From assembly GCF_000226115.1 (NCBI RefSeq), contig NC_016457.1, positions 9,424,001 through 9,488,000 of the forward strand: a stretch of DNA of 64,000 nucleotides. The letters run 5' to 3'. Source of the stretch: Thermothielavioides terrestris NRRL 8126. Lineage: Eukaryota; Ascomycota; Sordariomycetes; Sordariales; Chaetomiaceae. The first letter of the stretch is position 1; each line of letters opens with the position of its first letter. Positions 1 to 11,167 of this stretch are shown here, piece after piece. The position numbers and the translations under genes were made by a program. Under the pieces are notes generated by a model, which was given only the letters and a program-made list of their open reading frames with translations, searched no databases and was not told the DNA's origin.

Positions 1-1370
1 CTGGCCTGACGAATGGGCTCGGCTCCAAGATCGGTTGTTGCAGGCTGTCACCTCGATGATTTAAAGTAAGGTCGGCAGTGCACGTGAGCTCGGCCATTCG
101 GACTTCCCTCGTATGCTCGCAGGTAGCGCGCTGGAGTTTCCGGACACCGCCCGGAGCCGAACCCTACAAGGACTCAAAATCGACTCCACTCTCCTGGCGA
201 ACTGCCAGAATGGGACAGGGACAGCAACCGAATAATGTATCCGTCCTTCGTCATTGAATGAATGCCAGATAATTAGATGGTAGTGTAGTTTCTAGAATCC
301 CGACTCGGGACTCAGGAAAACGCGGCAGTGAAAAAAGTTTTTGAGGAGCAATATCAGGTGAAGGCAACGGGCATGCCACTCAGCATAGGACGTGTGTCAC
401 TGATCGTGCCGTTCAAGAGACCGCGCATACGTGGTAGTCGTCGGAAAGAGACGCTAAACGATCACCCCTGCATGGCATTGCACCTCGAATTGTGCGGCTG
501 GTCAATATGGGGAGAACCAGGATTCGAGCGTCGCGCCAGAGCCGCACACTAGGTTATCACTTTGAAAGAGTCCCACGGACCCTGACTGCCGCCGTGTGTA
601 CATTGAGTGTCGAGGCCTTGAGCGGGGATCCCGCCGGGTCGCCGTACACTGCCGCTGCATGTACGGAAGCAGCCGAAGGCAGCCGATGTACTTCTACCTG
701 GACTCCCGGTTCATGTCCTGGGAAAACAACATCCTTCTAGTGTAGTGTAGTGTAGGTATGCATTTCTCAGCCACTTTGACATGCAATGGTGTCCTGCCGG
801 GGGGTCACATCATTCCCATCCATGGACCATGAGCGTACACCACCCAGGCGCTCAGCTTTAGCCCCCACTTCCGCGAGAGGCGATCATCAACGATGTCGCC
901 CAGCGCTTTGTGCTCCCGCTTCCGTGTCGTCAAATGAAACGCAGTCTTCTTTGCCCCCAGCTCTCAGAGCCGCGACGACCAGGACCTGATAGCCGCGTCG
1001 GCCGTTTTGGACCCAAACCCCTAGGGCCTAGACTGTAGGGAACCACCGAGACGCTTCCTCGACAAGGGGTGCACCGTTGCTCGATCCATGTGCTGGAGTT
1101 GTCCCAGCCAGCATTACACTACGAGATGGTGCGGATCGAGGCCGGAGAGACAGACAAGCTACACTCCCGGGTTGGCAAGTGATAACCGGGGAGCCCCGGT
1201 GTGATCTTGCAGGTACAAAGCCCGACGCTTGCTACCTGATGTTCATCGTCCGTCCCGACCTCATCTTCTTCAAGTCGCTCTTTACCTTTCCGGACATTCG
1301 TACCCTAGATCCTGACATCCAACTTGCATCGCTCACTCTGCCCACTGGTACACTCACCCCTCGCTCCAAG
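1..1370. other. Intergenic, no supported gene
   Basis: Only short open frames without recognisable domains, signal peptides or consistent splice sites are present. I see nothing annotatable here. Confidence 0.5.
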
Positions 1371-2013
1371 ATGCGCCTTATCCCGTCTTTGGCCCTCGGG
1401 CTCGTCCTTCTCGGAGGCTCGTCCGCATCCGCGGTGTCAACACCCAGCAGCAGCAGCCACACCGGCTGTGGCCGCAAGCTCTACAAGCTCGAGATCGGCA
1501 CCTACAAGCGCGACAACGTCACCCGGGACCAGTCACCAGTACGCCGATTACCTGGTCAACTTCCACGACGCGAAGGCCCCGCTGATCATCAAGCGCCGCG
1601 GCGTGACCCGGTGGACGCAGGTATGTACGAAGTTAATCCATCCAGTTTCCAAGGCACTGGACCATTCCTCCCCCCCCCCCCTCTTAAGAAAAGCCGCCAG
1701 TTTACACACCCCATCGTGCCCCCTGGCCTGGCTAGCTGCAAAGCAAAGCTAACCAACCATGTTCCTTCCCCCCTCCTCACCAACACAACAGATCCTAGCT
1801 CCGCCCTCGACCCGCGCCATCGCTGCCGCCATCGCCGCCGCGACCACCTCCTCCGCCCTGCCCGCGCCCGGCTGGTCGGACCCGCAGCACGACTCAGTCA
1901 CGGCCTACTACGTGGCCGACCCGGCGGTCCTGCGGTGCGCTGGGGGCGGAGGCGGCGGCTGTCGAGGAGGCGTCGTGCGGCGTGCTGCTTTGCGGGGTTG
2001 AGATGCGCGAGGT
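1371..2013 (+). pseudogene. Small secreted protein gene, frameshifted
   Basis: The frame opens with a clear signal peptide (MRLIPSLALGLVLLGG, cleavage probably after SSASA) and continues into a short Cys- and Lys-containing mature part. Near 1527-1537 the sensible coding sequence jumps to the +1 frame, where it reads QYADYLVNFHDAKAPL and onward. A GT-AG intron at about 1621-1792 (GTATGT donor, ACAG acceptor) then fits in phase 0, and the next exon continues in that same frame through SDPQHDSVTAYYVADP. After about 1935 the frame becomes low in complexity and a second shift may exist. I do not recognise the family. The break may be a true pseudogene or a one-base sequence error. It is not an ordinary intron, because no donor/acceptor pair bridges the shift. 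Confidence 0.45.
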
Positions 2014-2372
2014 TTGAGCGGGGAGGAATTGGTATTGGGTGAGTGTCAGGGGCTGTGCCTGGTGTCGACGGGTCGGCGGGGAATGGGAGCATGAGGGTTG
2101 GAGATTAGCTTTAGAGGTTGGGATAAGCCCTAATGGGACAGGGTTGAGTTGGGCCCTGGATGTGGTGTTGCTGTTGTCTTGCCGTGTACGCCAGTTCCCG
2201 GCCGTGGTTGGGGTCGTTTTCACGGTTTGCCATCCATGTTAGCCGCGTACGATATCGGTTGCTTGACTTTGACTACGGGCCAAAGAAAACCCAAACGAGC
2301 GGTCGTCAAGCCGCGCCTCACTGATATTGCCCCTAGAATCGAAGCCAACAAAACTACCATGCCCGCCTGATA
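2014..2372. other. Intergenic between convergent genes
   Basis: This stretch holds the 3' flanks of the secreted-protein gene and of the minus-strand transporter. I see no coding sequence. Confidence 0.5.
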
Positions 2373-4206
2373 TTAATACACATATCGGAAGTTGGGGTTC
2401 TCCTTGTCCGTCAGGTCCTCGAACGCGTGCACCATGTTCTCGTCCTTGGCCTCGGCGACGCCCGCCGCGGCCAGCGCGTCCCGCTTCTTGTTCATGTGCA
2501 CGAGGTAGAAGCGCAGGCCGACGATCACGATGACCAGCAGGCAGTAGCAGCCGAGGTGGGTGGCGAACGCGATGAAGTAGCGGGGGCCGTCCCACGTGAG
2601 GAAGACTTGCGGGCCTGCAACTGTCGTTAGTAAACTGCTGCTGGTTGGATCCAAACCAGACGCGAGTTTGACGGCGGAGACGGCGGAGGCACAGGCAGCA
2701 CTCACCGATGGCATTGCCGGTGGACCAGATGATGAAGTTGAGGGCCACCACCACGCTCTTCTTGGTCTGGCCGGCAATGTTGCGCGACACCATGGACAGG
2801 GCGAGCGTCTGGGCGGACCAGAAGGACAGCGTGATGTAGTAGCAGATCAGCAGGCCGACCTTCTGGCTGAGGTTGTTCAGCGGCACCGTCATGAGACAGA
2901 TTGTGCCGATGAAGGAGCTGCGCTCGTCATGTCAGTAATAGAGGGGCTGGAAAGGGAAGGGTAACGAGTAGTTTAGCGGCGGAAGGACGCTTACGGAATG
3001 ACAAAACCCAGCATCACGAGCAGGTTTTGGTTCGTCTTCTTGACCAGCCACGACGAGCTGAGCAGCACGATGATGATATAGGCGCCCAGCACCATGGCCA
3101 GCAGCTGGGTCTGCAGCACGGTGAAGCCGAAACCGGAGATGATGATGCCCTGGAAGCTGCCGAGCCCGCTGGTCGGCAGGGTCGTGCACAGCTGGATCAG
3201 CGCGTAGCCCCAGGCCTGCGGGTCGGTCAGGCCCTCCCAGACCTGCTCTTTCTTGAACTTCCTGTTCTGGATGCCGGTCTGGTTGGCGCGCACGCGCTCG
3301 ACCATGAGCCGCTTGTCCGCCTCGGAGAAGCACTTGGCGCGCATGGGCGAGTCGGGCATCCACCAGCCGACGAAGGCGCCGAAGAAGACCGAGATAATGC
3401 CGTAGGCCAGGAACAGCCACTGCCAGCTCTTGAGCGGGCCCGTCGTGATGAGCGAGAAGCAGTACGCGAGCAGGCCGCCGACCATCTGCTGGGCCCCGTT
3501 CATCATGTACCAGTAAGTCACGCGCGCCGCCTGCTCCTCGCGCTTGTACCACATCGCCGAGAGCACGACGAAGGCCGGCTGGCAGACCGACTCGAACAGG
3601 CCGAGCAGGGTGCGCACCGTGACGAGGCCCGTGAAGTTCTTGCAGGCCGCCGTGCAGGCAAGGACGGCGCCCCAGGCCATGATGGAGAAGGACAGGTACT
3701 TGGCGATGGGCACGCGCGCGATGATGAAGTTCTGAGGGTACTCGACGATGAGGATGGTGATGTAGATGCAGGTCGTGAGCCATTGGTACTGCGGCCGGTC
3801 CGTGTCAGTCAGCACGACGGTCACACGGGTGATCTCTCTCTGTACGTACGTCCTGCCCAACCAGCTTGGCATCCTCACGGATGCCCATGATGGAGGCGAA
3901 GCTCATGGTGCCCTTGTCGATGGTCTGCAAGAAGTAGGTGGCGATCATGACGACGAGCACGCGCCTGTCGATCAGGCGCCGCAGGCGCGTGTTTTCCTCC
4001 TCCGAGATTTCGATGCGGCCCTCGGCGACGTACTGCGCGAGTTCCTTGTCCATCTTGTCATAGTTCTGGCCCGACTTGAGCAGCTCGGGCGACTGCGCCC
4101 GCTCGGCCTCGACGATGTCTCGGTCGCCATCGTGCTTGTGCTGTTCAGCCGGCGGCGCGGTGGCCGGACTGACCGCGTCGCGGTCCGCGGTGCCTGGCAT
4201 GGCCAT
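2373..4206 (-). CDS. MFS transporter, Dal5/allantoate permease type (anion:cation symporter family)
   Basis: Four exons (4206-3850, 3788-2995, 2917-2706, 2614-2373) give 534 residues. All three introns have GT-AG ends, and the joins restore continuous membrane helices (GQD/YQW, VIP/SFIG, NAIG/PQV). The protein has a long acidic N-terminal tail, then the typical ACS-family start with helix 1 around VLVVMIATYFLQTIDKG and the loop-2 region following helix 2-3. A large central loop and a charged C-tail follow. This family moves organic anions such as allantoate, nicotinate, pantothenate and, in Aspergillus, L-rhamnose across the plasma membrane. The gene is divergent from the GH105 hydrolase at 4929, so import of a pectin-derived sugar or uronate is a reasonable inference. 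The substrate cannot be read from sequence. A second in-frame ATG two codons downstream is an alternative start. Confidence 0.88.
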
Positions 4207-4928
4207 GGTGTGGTACAGCTCAGGGGCAACTCAGCGATACTTGCAGCGAGGTGGAACAAGCGAGACCAGCAGCGCTATGCATGTACGCACGAGGATGGAG
4301 GAAATCGATCTCTTTAAAGCATCCACATACCCCAGACTTCCCCATGGGGTGGCATTTCCTCTCTCCGCACGGGCCCACAGGCCACGCAGACAAGTTGTGG
4401 GGAGGCCAGCCCTCGGTTCCTTCGCCATGGGTATGGGCCGAACTACCCCGAGCTTGACCGCATGTCTCGACTGATTCAGGAAACCTGCTCCGCTCCAACC
4501 GCTGAGACCATTGAGCGCGCGTTGCCCAGACGAGAGAATGTGGAGGCGGCGCGCAGGGATCCACTGGACATCTTCCTTGAACGGTTGATTCTTGGCGCTC
4601 AGACTTCCCCTCTTCACCTCGCCTTCTCGCGATCAACTGTCCCGAGCAGGACAACGGCACTCGGCTGAATTCTGACCCGAGATTCCAGAACACCCACCCA
4701 GCCTGTCAGGTGGCTGGCGGACACGGGCGTTGCTCCACCAAGCACGACCCGAGAACCGGGTTCGTCTCCTTGAAAAGGGGATCGCACAGGCATTTGAAGT
4801 TGAAGCTATCCTTTTTTCGAACGCCCTAGTTAGTTAGCATCTTACCACAAGCCCAGCGCGAAGAACAACACCACGCAGTCGACACCGACACCACCCCCGG
4901 CCATCACCCCCCGAAACTGCCGCCCAGC
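4207..4928. promoter_or_regulatory. Shared divergent promoter region (transporter / GH105)
   Basis: This 722-bp gap separates two start codons facing away from each other. No coding sequence is seen in it. The arrangement suggests co-regulation of the ACS transporter and the GH105 hydrolase, but I did not identify a specific transcription factor site with confidence. Confidence 0.45.
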
Positions 4929-6065
4929 ATGCCCACAGAACACCACGGCATCACCTCGGCCGAGGTGCATGCCAAAATCAAGCTCCTGATCAACGCCATG
5001 GTCAACATCCGCGACACCACGGGCGAGTTCCTGCTGACGCTGCCGGACGGGCGGGTGATCGACACCAAGGGCTGGCACGACTGGGAGTGGACGCACGGCA
5101 TCGGGCTGTACGGCATCTGGCAGTACTACACGCTGACAAACGACGCGGCGCACCTGGACGTGATCGAGGCCTGGTTCCGCGACCGGTTCGCGGCGGGCGG
5201 GACGACCAAGAACATCAACACGATGGCGGTGTTCCTGACGCTGGCCTGCGTGTACGAGCGCACGCGCAACCCGGCCTACCTGCCCTGGCTCGACGCCTGG
5301 GCCGAGTGGGCCTACCACGACCTCGCGCGCACCCGCCGCGGCGGGATGCAGCACGTCACCTACCTCGAGGAGAACGCGGGCCAGCTGTGGGACGACACGC
5401 TCATGATGACGGTCCTGCCGCTCGCCAAGATCGGCGTCGTCCTCGGCCGCCCCCACTACGTCGCCGAGGCGAAGCGCCAGTTCCTCCTGCACGTGCAGTA
5501 CTTGGGCGACGTGAAGACGGGCCTGTTCTTCCACGGGTGGCAGTTTGCCGAGGAGGGGCCCGGCGGGCACCATTTTGCCACGGCGCGGTGGGCGCGCGGG
5601 AACAGCTGGGTGACCATCGCGGTGCCGGAGTTCCTGGAGCTGCTGCGGGAGGCGGGCATGGCGGACGAGGCGTTGGAGGAGTTCCTCAAGAGCACGCTGC
5701 AGGCGCAGTGCGAGGCGCTGCGGCCGCTGCAGGTGGCCTCGACGGGGCTGTGGCGGACGCTGCTTGATGTGCCTGAGGAGGAAGGCTCGTACCAGGAGGC
5801 GAGCGCGACGGCGGGGTTTGCGTTCGGCGTGCTGAAGGGCCAGAGGAAGAGGTATCTCGGGCCCGAGTTCGAGGACATGGCGGTGAAGGCCGTGAAGGGG
5901 GTGCTGGCGAACATCAGCGAGGAGGGCGAGCTGCTGAACACGTCGTTTGGCACCGGCATGGGCCGCGACCTGCAGCACTACAAGGACATTCCGGTGACGA
6001 GCATGCCCTACGGACAGGCCATGGCCATAATGGCCTTGGTAGAGTTCGCGAGGAGATTTATCTGA
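4929..6065 (+). CDS. GH105 unsaturated rhamnogalacturonyl/glucuronyl hydrolase
   Basis: A single uninterrupted exon encodes 378 residues, the usual size for the family. The sequence follows the YteR-like (alpha/alpha)6 barrel: DWEWTHGIGLYGIW at residues 51-64, the Asp pair of QLWDDTLMM at 152-160 (catalytic general acid/base Asp in this family), FHGWQF at 201-206, ARWARGNSW at 219-227 and TSMPYGQAMA near the C-terminus. These enzymes hydrate and cleave the unsaturated uronate left at the non-reducing end by pectate or rhamnogalacturonan lyases. There is no signal peptide, so it most likely acts inside the cell on imported disaccharides. This fits with the divergent transporter at 2373-4206. 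Confidence 0.92.
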   Translation: MPTEHHGITSAEVHAKIKLLINAMVNIRDTTGEFLLTLPDGRVIDTKGWHDWEWTHGIGLYGIWQYYTLTNDAAHLDVIEAWFRDRFAAGGTTKNINTMAVFLTLACVYERTRNPAYLPWLDAWAEWAYHDLARTRRGGMQHVTYLEENAGQLWDDTLMMTVLPLAKIGVVLGRPHYVAEAKRQFLLHVQYLGDVKTGLFFHGWQFAEEGPGGHHFATARWARGNSWVTIAVPEFLELLREAGMADEALEEFLKSTLQAQCEALRPLQVASTGLWRTLLDVPEEEGSYQEASATAGFAFGVLKGQRKRYLGPEFEDMAVKAVKGVLANISEEGELLNTSFGTGMGRDLQHYKDIPVTSMPYGQAMAIMALVEFARRFI

Positions 6066-6242
6066 GCAACTTCTTTGTACATGTTGTCACCGATGTATCA
6101 AATAGACCCGAGGGACGTCAAAAAGTCCTTGTCCCAACGCCAACGAGCATGTAACATTTACCTGGTCTAGGTCGCTCTAACTCCCAGCGCCACGTCTCAA
6201 CTGCCCAACCCGCTGTACACAACGCCCGCGGACGCCAATATG

Positions 6243-7273
6243 TCACAGGTGTCCCATCTCAGTACACCCGCGCAGACGAGCAGGCGAGGAAATAGCTGGA
6301 GGATGCAGGCGGTCGTCGCTGTCCAGCACCTCACTGTCCGGTGGCGGCGCGAGCAGCAGACGAGGCCAGAAGTTGTCGACGAGCGGCTTGAGCACCGGCA
6401 TGCAAGCGACGATGATGGGGATGTTGATCTCCATCATGGACCAAAAGACGATGCCGACGGTAAAAACGTCTGTGGCAACTTATGCCGGGGATGAAGTAAA
6501 ACCGGATCACGGATATGACACAGACGCTGTGGTGTGTCAACGCAACAACCCCTTCTACAAACGGTCTCGGTTCGGCCAGGGAATCCGCATACAGGAATCC
6601 GAGGCCAAAGACAGCGTAGAGCCAGACCTTCTGCCTCCGCGGCAGCGTCATCTGCCGGATGACGGAGAGCGGCAGGAAGAACATGGCAAAGTCAAGAGCC
6701 GCGTTCAGCGCGGCGTCGACGTAGATCTTCACTAGCAAGTTGATGCAGCGGCCGGCGCGGTCGTCGTCGTGGGGCCAGCCGGCATCCCAGAACTTGCTGA
6801 CGGGGATGCAGAGGAGGACGCTGGACAGCGTCGTCCCCAGCGCCGCGAGCGCCACGAGGACTACAAGCACGTAGGTCGCGCGGCGGACCCAGGTGACGGC
6901 GAAGACGTCGAGGAAGAGGAGCAGGACGGACAGCTTCGTCAGCGAGATGCTCAGGCAGGCGACGATTATCGAGCCGTAGATGATCAGAAAAGGAGTAAGC
7001 AACTGAGATCGGTCGTCGGCTGCTAACCCCGCCACTGCTAACTTGGTGGAAGGCTTTCATCTCTCTCTCAGTCAACTCGGAGGCGTCGCGGCCCAGTCCA
7101 GCGTCAACAACTGGGGCCATGCACGTCAGTCAGCATACATACACAAGTCTCGACAACGGGCCTGGGCAAACCCACGGAACCCGATAGAGACCGTGTTAAC
7201 GAGGGGAAAGAACTGTCAGCCACGGGGTCAGCATCGACGTGGTCGGGCGTGCAGTGTCACCATTGAGACGTTG

Positions 7274-7341
<68 letters not shown>

Positions 7342-7508
7342 GGCCGGGTGCGCACCAGCGGCAGCACGACAAACGCATCGATCGCGCCCAGGCGCGCGCG
7401 GAGGATGCAGCCGCGCGAGACGACCCGGAGTATGATGGCGGCGGCGGCCAGCAGCCACATCGCCGCGGCCCAGACGACGAGCCCTGTTCCGGCAGCAGTC
7501 CATGCCAT
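6243..7508 (-). pseudogene. Pth11-like (rhodopsin-domain) membrane protein gene, damaged
   Basis: Pieces of a seven-helix fungal receptor of the Pth11/SAT4 'rhodopsin' family are in order. They are: helix 1 with DAFVVLP (7508-about 7352); AGLGRDASELTE (about 7110-7043); KLSVLLLFLDVF with the following helices (7002-6593); VCVISVIRFYFIPGI (6526-6478); and the end DVFTVGIVFWSMMEINIPII (from about 6475 to 6243). Introns at 6527-6592 (GTATGC..CAG) and 7003-7042 restore the frame, though the second is only 40 nt. Two faults remain. A run of 66 T (on the coding strand, 7274-7339) lies where helix 2 should be coded. An extra base near 6477-6478 breaks the frame before ATDVFTVG. Such receptors are thought to sense surface or carbon cues. 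The gene may be dead, or the assembly may be wrong at both points. Confidence 0.65.
7274..7339. repeat. Homopolymer: 66 consecutive A
   Basis: The run lies inside the Pth11-like gene, at the place expected to hold an intron and helix 2. It is far longer than the other homopolymers in the window, and its length may not be reliable. Confidence 0.95.
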
Positions 7509-8295
7509 TCAGAATTTCAGCCCGCCCGTTCGTCAAGGCTCGCCGGCGACTTGGACAGTAACTTATCTGACACCCCGCGCTGCTGCGACTTGGGTGTTGA
7601 ATGCAACGGCAGAGCCCGGCGACGGGGATAGGGAGGATAGCGGATAGTGGATATCCGCCAGGATACGTACCTATTCAGAATCTGCCCCTAAGTGCCACAT
7701 CAGGGGGTCGAGACTCGCTCTGCGGAAGGACTACACTACACGACGCCAGTGACTCCTTCCGGCGACTGGTGTGAAGTCCGTCATAGCCAGGCACGTGAAC
7801 TACCAGACTAAGTAAATTACCTAACCATGCTCAGAAACAACTTAGTCTGGTCGATGTGCGGAGTGTGCCGGCATCTGGTTGGTTACCGGGAATGGGTACT
7901 CAGGATGGTGGGGCCGAAGCAGGATGTGGTTGTCTCTGCTGTCGACAGGGAAAAGAGCGGCAGGGGATTGCGCAGATCAGACATACCGCAGTCGATGGCA
8001 TGCCCGCAACCTGTTGACGCCGGCGAGTTGATTCCAGCTTCCAACGGTTGAGCTCCCTGCGTGTGTCAGGATCATCAGTAGTCACTCCAGTTCGGGCCGG
8101 CGTCGTTCCGATCATCGTGGTGAAGCGATGATCGAGTGACTGGACAATTATATCACATCCAGTTGTGACGGCGTGCTGGCCGGTCAGTTGGGAAGTGGTT
8201 TTTGAGTTTCTGGAGGAGGATCAATCCTCGACGAGACACATTGATTTCCAGATGCTGTTGCTCAGAGCCCTTTTTCCGTCCCACCAACCAGCCTT
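7509..8295. other. Intergenic, no supported gene
   Basis: This lies between the 5' end of the Pth11-like gene and the 3' end of the anthranilate synthase gene. The short frames have no recognisable content. Confidence 0.5.
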
Positions 8296-10156
8296 CTACG
8301 CCCCGGCGCTCAGCGTCTGCAGGCGATAGTACTCGTCCCCCTTGCGCCTCTCCTCCTCGATGATCTCCTGCACCGACTTGCCGCCGCCGCCGCCCTCGCC
8401 GTAGTACTGCTCGGCCAGCTCGATGCACCGCAGGTTCGCGGCCAGCTTGTTCATGGTCTCCATCCACTCCTCGGTCTTCTCGCTGTCGAAGACGATGCCG
8501 CCGCCGGCCTGGAGGTAGGCGACCTCGTCCTTGACCAGCATGGTGCGGATGGCGATGCACGTGTCCATCTGGCCCTCGTCGAGCACGAGCTCGCCGCCGC
8601 GCTTCTCGTCCACGCGCACGACGTCGTAGGCGAACCAGCCGGCGGCGCCGGCGTAGATGCCGCGCTTCTCCTGCTCGAGGTCGTAGATCAGCTCCATGGC
8701 GCGGATCTTGGGCGCGCCCGACACGGTGCCGGCGGGGAAGATGCTGCGCATCGCGTCCCAGCGGGTGCACTCGGGGCGCAGCAGGCCCGATACCTCGCTG
8801 GTGAGGTGCTGCACGTGGCTGAAGCGGTCGATGCGCATGAGGCGGTCGACCTTGACGGTGGACGGGTGGCACACGCGGTTGACGTCGTTGCGGGCCAGGT
8901 CGACCAGCATGACGTGCTCGGCCCGGTCCTTGGTGCTGGCCTGCAGCTCGGCGGCCAGCTCGTCGTCCTCGGCCGGGTTCGCGCCGCGGCGGATGGTGCC
9001 CGCGATCGCGTGGTTGACGATGCGCGGGCGCGAGAGCGAGCGCGCCTGCTCGGCCTCCGAGTAGGCGAAGCGCGTGTCGACGGGCAGCGGGGCGTAGCCG
9101 TCGGTCTTCATGAGGCATTCGGGCGAGGCGCCGACGATGTGGAAGTCGGCACAGCTGAGGAAGAAGAGGTAAGGGGACGGGTTGAGTGTGCGCAGGGTGC
9201 GGTAGATGTTGAAGGGGTGCAGCGAAGTGCCGCGAGAGAAGCGCTGCGAGGGGACGGCCTGGATGATGTCGCCCTTGATGATGTGGGATTTGAGGCTGGT
9301 GACGAACGACTCGTAGCCGTGGCGGCCGACGTTGGACGAGTACTCCTGTGATGAGGCCGGCTTAGCGGGCTTCTTGGGCGGAAGGGGTATCTCGGGCTGC
9401 TGGATGAGCTCGAGGGTGGAACGGATGGTGACGCAGGCTTGCTCGTAGGCTGCTTGGAAGTCGTCGGTAGGGGTTTGAGGGAGCCGCATGTGAGTGACGA
9501 TGGTGAGTGCCTGGAAGAAGTGGTCGAAGGCGACGATGGTGTCGAAGATCATGAACAGGGCTTCCGGGATGTGCAGGTTGTCCTTGAGCGGCCGGGCCGT
9601 CCTGGGCTCAAAGTACTTGATGCAGTCGTACGAGATGTAGCCGACGGCGCCGCCGGTCAGGCTGGGCAGCCTCAGCGAGGGAACGCTGACGACTCGGTCC
9701 TGGCCCAATTGCGCCTCCAAGGCGCGCAGCGGATCGCCGACGTCATCGTAGCCCGGTCCGGTTGCGAGCACCTTCCTCGGGTCTAGCCACTGTTAGACGG
9801 ACTTTCACTCTCATGCGTGTTCCGGCCCCACCTCACTCACTTGCGCCGATGAAGCTGTACCGCCCGATGGTCTCGGTGCTCCCCGCGGCACTCTCCAGCA
9901 GGAACGAGTACTCGGCCGTGGCACTGCGCCGGTCAGTGACGATCCACGCATTGCCTGGCCGGACCGACCGGAGTCATTCCTTCACATACCCGCTGGACAG
10001 CTTCAGATAGATGGCCGACGGCGTCAGCAGATCGGAAGGCACGGTGATGCAGACGGGGAGCAGTGTTGGCCGGGACGGGGCCGTGCTGGTCTGCTCAAGA
10101 AGTCGGAGGGCCTCAGCAACCGACGGCCGGATGTCGAGTTTGGCTGGCGAAGCCAT
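8296..10156 (-). CDS. trp2: Anthranilate synthase component I
   Basis: Three exons (10156-9990, 9923-9841, 9782-8296) give 578 residues. The joins restore SSGATAEYSFLLES and SFIGANPRKVL, both standard in this family. The N-terminal domain carries the LLESA segment that forms the tryptophan feedback site in TrpE proteins. The C-terminal chorismate-binding domain shows GDIIQAVPSQRF, GASPECLM, AGTIRRG, MLVDLARND, FPAGTVSGAPKIRAMELI and CIAIRTM. The enzyme converts chorismate to anthranilate with ammonia supplied by component II, which in filamentous fungi is the trifunctional trp1 product coded elsewhere. Everything looks intact. The neighbours are unrelated accessory genes, so I read this as the housekeeping copy and not as part of a metabolite cluster. 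Confidence 0.95.
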
Positions 10157-11167
10157 GGCAGCGCGAGCAACGGGCTCTGGGTGGGCTAGGGTGTGCGATT
10201 GGTTTGGCAGGCCGAAGGCGGATTTGGCGGCTACGATTTTTCAAACCTTCGCTGCGGTCCCCATTTCAACATCGTGGCCTTCCAATCGCCGACGTCGGGT
10301 GACTCATGACATGTGGGGCTCAGCCTTTCTCTTTGTCTCAGAAACACCCGAAGAAGCACGCGGACCCTAACCCTGGTGCGAGCACCGTTTTTACCTACCC
10401 AATATTGATTGATTATTTGATGTTTGCCTGCCATTGAGGTAGGGTACACGCCGAGGGACGAGCGATGAGTGCTCGTATGGCGGTGCACATTACACGGGGA
10501 AAGCGGTTTGGCTGCCTGACACAGACGCATCGACCAGCGAGCGACCGTGTGAAGCCTGAAATTGGCGTGGCTGAAGCCGCTGCTTGAGTATTCCCATCAC
10601 CATATTCATGGATACATTGGGGGCTCAGGCGCAAGGCTCGAAGTTGATGCGGCGTCCAAGTCGAAATGCGGTGGTGGCGGACAGTGGCGTGTGAACAAGT
10701 GAAGGGAGGCCGGATGCTGGAGTTTACCAGAAGGGGGGAAGGGGGGAGGACACCACCAAACTACCAGCTGAGGTACGATAGGAGGTAGCAGGCTCATAGA
10801 AAGTCAGGGGAGCAGAACTACACCACAATGAGACTCAAAGGTATTGGCTCTGTTTTTCAAAAGGGAGACTGAGGCGGGTGGTTGATGGTTCCTCCTGTGT
10901 GGGAAGACGATCCTGCGATCTCTTTTTGAGGAGATTACGGAATCAGCGGGGCAGGCAGATAGACTGCAAACAACAAAACCACGAAACATCAGTCCTATCT
11001 TTGAGTTCTCCGCATATATGCCTCAAACTATGAAAGAATTTTAGACCTTTCACCATTCCTTTGCCCCCGTCCTTTCCCATGTCGCTTCCAGCTTAGCAAC
11101 ATTGTGCTCAAGAATGCCGCCCTAACCGGCCTTGATATTGGTCCGAGCAACTTGCCCCCCACTCGTC
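10157..11167. other. Intergenic, no supported gene
   Basis: About 1 kb separates trp2 and the monooxygenase gene. It probably includes the trp2 promoter. No coding signal was found on either strand. Confidence 0.5.

Noticed and set aside
4842..5978. Antisense open frame of 378 codons opposite GH105
   Set aside because: It is a composition artefact. GH105 on the plus strand has all catalytic motifs.
7043..7435. Plus-strand open frame encoding a poly-Lys run
   Set aside because: It is created by the 66-A homopolymer, and the flanking sequence fits the minus-strand Pth11-like gene.
8153..9118. Second minus-strand frame overlapping the trp2 gene (321 codons)
   Set aside because: It is an out-of-frame shadow of the chorismate-binding domain, with an Arg-rich product.
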